From assembly GCA_964405465.1 (NCBI GenBank), contig CAYONZ010000023.1, forward strand, positions 1-55,325: DNA of 55,325 nt. Direction: 5' to 3'. Every line of letters begins with the position of its first letter. The first letter of the stretch is position 1. Both the position numbers and the translations under genes were made by a program. Source of the stretch: CAYONZ01 sp964405465. GTDB taxonomy: Bacteria; Bdellovibrionota; Bdellovibrionia; Bdellovibrionales; JAMPXM01. This document shows positions 49,950 to 55,325 of this stretch, piece by piece. The notes under the pieces were generated by a model. It was not told the origin of the DNA. It searched no databases and was given only the letters and a program-made list of their open reading frames with translations.

Positions 49950-52223
49950 ATGGCCGAACAATCTTCGAAATCAAATCTTTTACGCACCGAGGGCCTGGCT
50001 AAGGTCACGGGTTCAGCGCGATACATTGACGATCTTTCTCTGCCAGGAGTGCTTTATGGCGCCACCATTCGCGCCAATGTTCCACGCGGCGTACTCAGGC
50101 AAATACACTTTGAAGGCCCGATCCCTTGGCATGAATTTACAATTGTCACTGCCCAAGATATTCCAGGGAAAAACTATATTTCAATGATCGAAAATGATTG
50201 GCCATTTTTGGTTGAAAAAAACATCAATCACAACGGAGAAGCCGTAGCTCTGATCGCCCATAGCAATCGCCAACTCGTCGAAAAAGCGAGAGACCATATA
50301 CGTCTTGAAATAGAGGAGCTTCCCGCTGTCCTCACACTTGAGGACTCCCTTAAACAAACAGAAGTTGTTTGGGGACAAGACAATATTCTAAAAAGCTATC
50401 ATCTCAAAAAAGGAGACACGGCTGAGATTTTTGCCAATGCCCCTTATGTGATTGAAGGCGTCTACGAAACCGGCGCGCAAGAGCAGCTCTACATTGAAAA
50501 CAATGGCATGATGGCCTGCTACGATTCAATCGAAGGCGTGACAGTTTGGGGATCGCTACAGTGCCCGTATTATATTCACAAAGCACTCATGCCTTTGTTT
50601 GCTCTTCCAGCTGAAAAAATTCGCATCATTCAAGCCGAAACTGGCGGAGGATTTGGCGGCAAAGAAGAATTTCCGTCGTTACTGGCTGGCCACTGTGCCC
50701 TCTTAGCGTTCAAAGCAAAACGCCCCGTGAAAATGATTTACTCAAGAACTGAAGACATGGCGAATACAACGAAGCGCCATCCCTCACGCACGCGTCACAA
50801 AACTGCGGTCGATGCCAGCGGCAGGCTCCTTGCCATGGACATCGAATTTCTTTTGGACGGCGGAGCCTACTTAACGCTTTCAAGTGTCGTACTCTCTCGC
50901 GGCTGCGTTCATTCCGCAGGTCCATATAAATGTGAAAATGTGAATATAACCGCCAAAGCCATGGCCACCAATACTTTTCCCTATGGGGCATTTCGTGGTT
51001 TTGGTGCTCCACAAAGTATTTTCGCTCTTGAACGACACCTCGACGTGATTGCCGAAACCATCGGTCTATCACCAATCGAAATCAGACGTCGCAACTTTCT
51101 TCACCAAGGTGACCAAACGGCAACAGGCCAGGTCTTAAGAGAAGAGCCTGGCTTTAATGAAATGCTCGATCGCGCCCTCAGGGAAACTAATTTTCAAGCA
51201 AAACAAGATTTGTTTACAAAGACCAACCCGCAAAGCAAAGTTAAAAGAGGAATAGGTCTTGCGAGTTTCATGCATGGTGCAGGATTCACCGGCTCAGGTG
51301 AGGCTTTCATGGGATCAATCGCAGCTGTGCAAGCCAACACCCAAGGTCAGCTTGAGGTTCTCGCATCGAGCGCGGAAATCGGCCAAGGTAAAAATACGGT
51401 TTTTACCGAAATCGTGACCCAAGCCCTACCTCTCCTGCCCCAAGACATTTGCATCATCAATCCAGACACCCATCTGGTCCCCGACTCCGGCCCTACAGTG
51501 GCCTCGCGCACTTCAATGGTCGTAGGCAAGCTCATTGAATCGGCAGCGATTGGTTTACGCCAAAGACTCTGTGCCGAAGGGTACCTGGACGCGATCGACC
51601 GTTCACGTGAGCAATTGCTAGGCGCTTTAAAAAAAGCAGCACAAGACTACGCGCTTAAAAACAAGAAATTTCGCGTCGACACCCAATACAAACAGCCGCC
51701 AAACGTTCATTGGAATGACCAAAAATACCAGGGAGACGCTTATGCCACTTATGCATGGGCGATCTATGTCGCCGAAGTGTCGGTGGACACCGTTACGTAT
51801 GAAACAAAGTGCGATCAATTCTATGCCTTGCAAGAAGTCGGCAAAGTTCTGCATCCAATTTTAGCAGCTGGACAAATTGAAGGCGGAGTCGCACAGGCCA
51901 TTGGCTGGGCACTTTATGAAAAGGTCGTCATGAAAAATGGCATCATGATCAACAATCAAATGACAAATTATATTATGCCCACAGCGAGTGATGTGCCCGA
52001 GATACGCGTCGACTTTGAAGAACGCAATCAACACTATGGACCAAAGGGTGCAAAGGGAATTGGCGAATTACCAATGGATGGACCCGCTCCGGCTGTGATC
52101 AACGCTCTCGCCCAAGCTCTCGGCAGCACTGGTAAAAATAAAGAAATATCCTTGCAGCCAAAAAAAATTCCGTATTTGCCTGAAGATCTTTTCGAGCTTT
52201 TGTCGGCAAAAGGAGAGGACTAA
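49950..52223 (+). CDS. Xanthine dehydrogenase-type molybdenum hydroxylase, large (Mo-cofactor) subunit
   Basis: The 757-residue protein has Ald_Xan_dh_C N-terminal features (GSARYIDDLSLPGVLYGATI) and the molybdopterin-binding domain motifs GGGFGGKEEFP, GAFRGFGAPQ and EIGQGKNTVFTEI. The catalytic Glu is in GAKGIGELPMDG near the C-terminus. It hydroxylates purines or related N-heterocycles; the substrate is not fixed by sequence. The ATG at 49950 has AAGGA eight bases upstream (a TTG at 49944 is an alternative). First gene of a five-gene operon with separate 2Fe-2S and FAD subunits. Confidence 0.9.
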   Translation: MAEQSSKSNLLRTEGLAKVTGSARYIDDLSLPGVLYGATIRANVPRGVLRQIHFEGPIPWHEFTIVTAQDIPGKNYISMIENDWPFLVEKNINHNGEAVALIAHSNRQLVEKARDHIRLEIEELPAVLTLEDSLKQTEVVWGQDNILKSYHLKKGDTAEIFANAPYVIEGVYETGAQEQLYIENNGMMACYDSIEGVTVWGSLQCPYYIHKALMPLFALPAEKIRIIQAETGGGFGGKEEFPSLLAGHCALLAFKAKRPVKMIYSRTEDMANTTKRHPSRTRHKTAVDASGRLLAMDIEFLLDGGAYLTLSSVVLSRGCVHSAGPYKCENVNITAKAMATNTFPYGAFRGFGAPQSIFALERHLDVIAETIGLSPIEIRRRNFLHQGDQTATGQVLREEPGFNEMLDRALRETNFQAKQDLFTKTNPQSKVKRGIGLASFMHGAGFTGSGEAFMGSIAAVQANTQGQLEVLASSAEIGQGKNTVFTEIVTQALPLLPQDICIINPDTHLVPDSGPTVASRTSMVVGKLIESAAIGLRQRLCAEGYLDAIDRSREQLLGALKKAAQDYALKNKKFRVDTQYKQPPNVHWNDQKYQGDAYATYAWAIYVAEVSVDTVTYETKCDQFYALQEVGKVLHPILAAGQIEGGVAQAIGWALYEKVVMKNGIMINNQMTNYIMPTASDVPEIRVDFEERNQHYGPKGAKGIGELPMDGPAPAVINALAQALGSTGKNKEISLQPKKIPYLPEDLFELLSAKGED

Positions 52224-52225
52224 AC

Positions 52226-52885
52226 ATGAAATCCCTGAAACCCTCCACACACACCGGATCCAATTCAAAAATGGTAAACAAAATAAGATTACAAGTGAGC
52301 CTCAATGGCGTCGACACGCGCATTGAATGCCAAAGTTTCGACCGAGCGCTCGATGTTTTGCGCGAAAACACAAGCAGTCTCAGTATCAAAGAAGGTTGTG
52401 GCGAGGGAGAGTGCGGCGCATGCAGCATTTTGCTGGACGGACAACTCGTCAATTCTTGTTTAGTTCCAGCGGCCCAACTTGATGGCGCCTCTGTAGAGAC
52501 GCTTGAGGGATTCAATCCCGCACGTAAAACTCTTTCAAATGCGGACGATTTTCAACAAGAAGGCGGAGCCACTCGCGACTCCATAGACCGAGCGAGGCTT
52601 CAAGAGTACCCAAAGACGAGGAGTGATATTGCAGACCTCTCCTGCGTCCAAAAGGCATTTCTTCAATATGGGGGTGCACAGTGTGGCATCTGCACGCCAG
52701 GGATGATCTTGGCGGCCACCCAGTTGTTAAAACAAACTCGAGATCCATCTCTCGAACAAATTCGCGAAGCCCTAGCAGGCAACCTCTGTCGCTGCACTGG
52801 TTTCACCAAAATTTTTGCTAGCGTTTTGGAAGCGGCAAAACTTTTGCCACCGCAAGAGCTTGAAACAAAGGGGAGTAAATCATGA
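52226..52885 (+). CDS. Molybdenum hydroxylase 2Fe-2S subunit
   Basis: The 219-residue protein has a plant-type ferredoxin cluster (GCGEGECGACSILLDG, then NSCLVP) and the helical second cluster domain (AQCGICTPGMILAA, LCRCTGFTKI). Between them is an insert of about 35 residues after VETLEGFNP, longer than usual in this subunit (XdhC/CoxS/NdhS type). About 17 extra residues precede the first strand. AAGGAGAGG lies before the ATG. It passes electrons from the Mo site to FAD. Confidence 0.92.
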   Translation: MKSLKPSTHTGSNSKMVNKIRLQVSLNGVDTRIECQSFDRALDVLRENTSSLSIKEGCGEGECGACSILLDGQLVNSCLVPAAQLDGASVETLEGFNPARKTLSNADDFQQEGGATRDSIDRARLQEYPKTRSDIADLSCVQKAFLQYGGAQCGICTPGMILAATQLLKQTRDPSLEQIREALAGNLCRCTGFTKIFASVLEAAKLLPPQELETKGSKS

Positions 52886-53853
52886 AGGGATTCACTGCCG
52901 ATTACAATCTGATGAGTCCCAAAAATCTGCCTGAGGCACTCGAGTGGCTCGCGCTCACCGATGCCCGACCCTTTGCTGGTGGCACCGATCTCATGGTGCA
53001 ACTCGAAGCAGGTCGTTTGCCAAAGGGCAACTATCTCTCGCTGCACCGTCTTCAGGAACTGAAACAAATAATTGTAACAGACCATGAAGTTAGAATAGGC
53101 GCAGGGGTCACCTACAGCGAAATTCGCAAACACCCTCTACTTCAAAGTGAATTTCCAATGCTGGTTCAAGCAGCAAAACTCACAGGCGCTTGGGCTATTC
53201 AAAATCGGGGCACTCTTGCTGGCAATATTGCCAACGCCTCTCCCGCAGCCGATTCACCTCCTGCCCTACTTTGCTATGAGGCCAAACTCGAGATCGTTTG
53301 CTATGAAGCAAAACGCGAAAGTGTTTCGCAAATTGCCAGAAGGCAAGTCGCCTATCGGGATTTTCACCAGGGCTACAAGAAAACCGATCTGCATCCACAT
53401 GAACTCATAAGCCAAATCATTTTGCCTCGCCTATCCCAACAAAGCCGAGACACCAATGCGCAAAACGAGGTGCTCAGCGAAAGGCATTACTATCGAAAGG
53501 TGGGAACCCGTGCGGCACAAAGTATCACCAAAGTCAGTTTGGCGGGAAGAGCCACTGTTAGTACTTCTTTAGCCAGTACTTCGACCAACACCTCAGGACC
53601 AAACACCGCCGAACAAAGACGAATCCTTCAGGTTCGCCTGGCACTTGCCAGCGTTGGCCCCACAGTCACTCAAGCCGTTGCCACCGAGAACTTCTTAAAG
53701 GGTCAAATACTTACGAGCCAATTGATTCAAGAAGCCCGCAAGATTTTAGCCAAAGAAATTCATCCGCTAGATGATATTCGATCAACAAAAGAGTATCGCA
53801 AGCATGTGGCTCAGAATCTGCTTGAGGAGTTTTTAAATGAACTCTTGGATTGA
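52882..53853 (+). CDS. Molybdenum hydroxylase FAD-binding subunit
   Basis: The 323-residue protein has the FAD_binding_5 domain (RPFAGGTDLMVQLEAG, GAWAIQNRGTLAGNIANASP with PAADSPPALL) and a CO_deh_flav_C-type C-terminal domain (LALASVGPTV, PLDDIRSTKEYRKHVAQNL). A Ser/Thr-rich loop (VSTSLASTSTNTSG) interrupts the latter. The start overlaps the 2Fe-2S gene by ATGA. It would transfer electrons to NAD+ or another acceptor. Confidence 0.92.
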   Translation: MKGFTADYNLMSPKNLPEALEWLALTDARPFAGGTDLMVQLEAGRLPKGNYLSLHRLQELKQIIVTDHEVRIGAGVTYSEIRKHPLLQSEFPMLVQAAKLTGAWAIQNRGTLAGNIANASPAADSPPALLCYEAKLEIVCYEAKRESVSQIARRQVAYRDFHQGYKKTDLHPHELISQIILPRLSQQSRDTNAQNEVLSERHYYRKVGTRAAQSITKVSLAGRATVSTSLASTSTNTSGPNTAEQRRILQVRLALASVGPTVTQAVATENFLKGQILTSQLIQEARKILAKEIHPLDDIRSTKEYRKHVAQNLLEEFLNELLD

Positions 53854-54679
53854 GCACGCCTATCGACTCAAAACAAACGGTGAGGCCTTTATCATGGTCA
53901 CACTCATCTCTCAGGGAGGCTCCACCCCACGTGAGGTCGGCGCGAAAATGCTCGTCACTGAAAAAAACTTTTTTGGGACAATCGGTGGCGGAGAACTTGA
54001 GCATCAAGCACTTCAAGAGGCTCGTGCTCTTTTACATGATGAGAGTGTATTGCCGACCTCAGCCAAAACACAAACCTATCCTCTCGGAGCCAAAACCAAA
54101 CAATGCTGCGGAGGAACCGTTGAACTTTTTTTTGAGATCGTGTCTCCGGGACCACAGCTCTACATTTTTGGTGCTGGTCATGTCGGCTCCGAAATTGCAC
54201 AAAAATCAAAAGGACTCGGATTTCAACTGCATCTTATTGATCAAAGACCAGAATGGCTTAATACCACTGCGAACAAACTCCAGAGCACCACTCGCGAAGA
54301 ACAAATGAACTGTAGCTTTTGGCATCAAGACCCTCTCACCTTCGTTCAAGAGCTCATTGCAAAATGGAGCAAAGAAAATTCAAACGAAATACATCTACGA
54401 AAATCCACCTATGCACTGGTGCTAACTCACTCCCACGAACTCGACCAGAACTTGATCGAAATTCTGTCACGGCAAAATTTAGCCTACCTTGGACTCATTG
54501 GAAGCGACATCAAATGGATGGGTTTTCAAAATCGTCTAAAAGCCAAAGGCGTCACGGCCCAACAGCTCGAACGCATCGAATGCCCAATGGGAGTTCCAAT
54601 TGGTGGCAAAACACCTGGTGAAATCGCCATTTCGGTCTGGGCAAGAATCTTGGCAATTAAAAATCAAAGGAGCCTTTGA
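53837..54679 (+). CDS. XdhC/CoxI family accessory protein
   Basis: The 280-residue protein has SQGGSTPREVGAKMLV, FFGTIGGGELEHQAL and QCCGGTVELFFE in the first domain. A Rossmann domain follows (LYIFGAGHVGSEIAQ, LTHSHELDQNLI, YLGLIGSDIKWMGF, CPMGVPIGGKTPGEIAISVWA). These are hallmarks of XdhC, which binds and protects molybdenum cofactor, helps its sulfuration and loads the hydroxylase. It overlaps the FAD subunit gene by 17 bp. Confidence 0.93.
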   Translation: MNSWIEHAYRLKTNGEAFIMVTLISQGGSTPREVGAKMLVTEKNFFGTIGGGELEHQALQEARALLHDESVLPTSAKTQTYPLGAKTKQCCGGTVELFFEIVSPGPQLYIFGAGHVGSEIAQKSKGLGFQLHLIDQRPEWLNTTANKLQSTTREEQMNCSFWHQDPLTFVQELIAKWSKENSNEIHLRKSTYALVLTHSHELDQNLIEILSRQNLAYLGLIGSDIKWMGFQNRLKAKGVTAQQLERIECPMGVPIGGKTPGEIAISVWARILAIKNQRSL

Positions 54680-55311
54680 TGGATGTATTTCCACTTTTAC
54701 TCTTGGCTGGTGGTGCTTCGACACGTATGGGTTTTCCGAAAGGACTGATTGAGCTCGATCGCGGACAACCTTTGTTGATTCACCAACTCGAGGTCTTCGA
54801 AAATGCCGGTGGGCAAAGTGCATGTGTGGTTTTAGGTTCACACGCCGCAAGCTATGAGCCACTTCTGGAACGCTACCTGCAAAGAACCAAAATGCAAATC
54901 AGTACGCGTATCAACACTGAACCGCACCGTGGAATGTTCTCTAGCGTACAACTCGGCATCGATTGTTTACAACAAGCCCCGGGCTTGTATCTACTACCGC
55001 TCGACAACCCTATCAAACTAAGCCAAACCTATCGCCAATTGCAAAATGCGCTCGACCCAAAAACGGAGGTTTGCCTCGCCTATTCACGTGGGCAAAAACG
55101 CCACCCACTTTTTATCAAACAATCCTTATTTAATGCTGTCTTAGCGCAAAGCCAAACAGCCAGACTCGATCATTTTTTAAGATCAATAAACTCTGATAAA
55201 AAACAAACAATTGAAATCTCCGACCCATGGATCACCTTCAATCTCAACACTCCAGAAGATCTCGCTCAATTCACCACAAACGAAAACCACGATGACGGTT
55301 CAGATCAATAA
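54679..55311 (+). CDS. MobA/MocA-like nucleotidyltransferase
   Basis: The 210-residue protein begins with the NTP-transferase signature LLLAGGASTRMGFPKGLIEL, and has LPLDNPI and QKRHPLFIKQ later, ending WITFNLNTPEDLAQF. It resembles MocA/MobA, which attaches CMP or GMP to molybdopterin; its position after xdhC supports a role in making the dinucleotide cofactor for the hydroxylase. Classic proteins have PVDxP where this has LDNP. The ATG at 54679 shares one base with the xdhC stop, with AAGGAG upstream. Confidence 0.85.
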   Translation: MDVFPLLLLAGGASTRMGFPKGLIELDRGQPLLIHQLEVFENAGGQSACVVLGSHAASYEPLLERYLQRTKMQISTRINTEPHRGMFSSVQLGIDCLQQAPGLYLLPLDNPIKLSQTYRQLQNALDPKTEVCLAYSRGQKRHPLFIKQSLFNAVLAQSQTARLDHFLRSINSDKKQTIEISDPWITFNLNTPEDLAQFTTNENHDDGSDQ

Positions 55312-55325
55312 CTGCTTCGACGAAC

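Overview
The window looks like a chromosomal segment of a Gram-negative bacterium of the Bdellovibrionota (Bdellovibrio-like) lineage. The main reasons are a TIGR02147-family DNA-binding protein (a family I know mainly from Bdellovibrio relatives and Fibrobacter), many lipoprotein and signal-peptide genes, a high density of secreted hydrolases, and a GC content that appears moderate. Placement below phylum level is not possible by eye. Coding density is high, and many adjacent genes are coupled by ATGA stop/start overlaps.

0.1-11.5 kb is mostly core-like. It holds a truncated exported protein, a PTPS/QueD-family enzyme, a 161-bp nested palindromic (MITE-like) element, a lipoprotein plus outer-membrane protein pair, and a four-gene ATGA-coupled set (alpha/beta hydrolase, putative Na+/H+ antiporter, small Cys-rich exported protein, fatty-acid-desaturase-like membrane enzyme). 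It continues with a glycerophosphodiester phosphodiesterase, a Nudix hydrolase, ApaG and the Mg2+ transporter MgtE. A tRNA-Gly(GCC) follows at 11.53 kb.

11.6-20.7 kb reads as an accessory block starting right after the tRNA gene, and it looks AT-richer. It contains an RHH/PIN toxin-antitoxin pair, an orphan AbiEi-type antitoxin whose toxin has been reduced to a 7-codon stub, a LysR regulator divergent from a small exported protein, a lipoprotein nucleoside hydrolase, an M1-like (HExxH-x18-E) exported peptidase, a lipoprotein with HEISH, and a second small toxin/HTH-antitoxin pair. A ~240-bp copy of the 3' end of the 20.7-kb polysaccharide deacetylase gene lies at 15.5 kb, so a ~5-kb block is bracketed by direct repeats.

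20.7-36.8 kb holds envelope and nutrient functions: the deacetylase, a lipoprotein, an MFS transporter, exported endonuclease I, an aldehyde dehydrogenase carrying a 12-bp in-frame repeat, the phosphate module pstC-pstA-pstB-phoU-phoB-phoR (no pstS in the window), an ArsC/Spx-like protein, feoA-feoB and a rhomboid protease coupled to pdxJ.

37.7-49.4 kb holds hisS, a DUF4337 protein, a small ABC transporter, a GNAT-VOC fusion, an exported protein divergent from the TIGR02147 regulator, and a three-gene haem cluster (YceI protein, CxxCH-bearing outer-membrane barrel, dihaem lipoprotein) suggestive of electron transfer to or across the outer membrane. An exported protein and an MltB-type lytic transglycosylase follow.

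49.9-55.3 kb is a molybdenum hydroxylase (xanthine-dehydrogenase-type) operon with separate Mo-cofactor, 2Fe-2S and FAD subunits, then XdhC and a MobA/MocA-like nucleotidyltransferase. Together with endonuclease I and the nucleoside hydrolase it fits salvage or breakdown of nucleic acids and purines, which is an inference. Short tandem duplications (11, 12, 28 and 31 bp units, several containing hairpins) recur at gene ends and in spacers.
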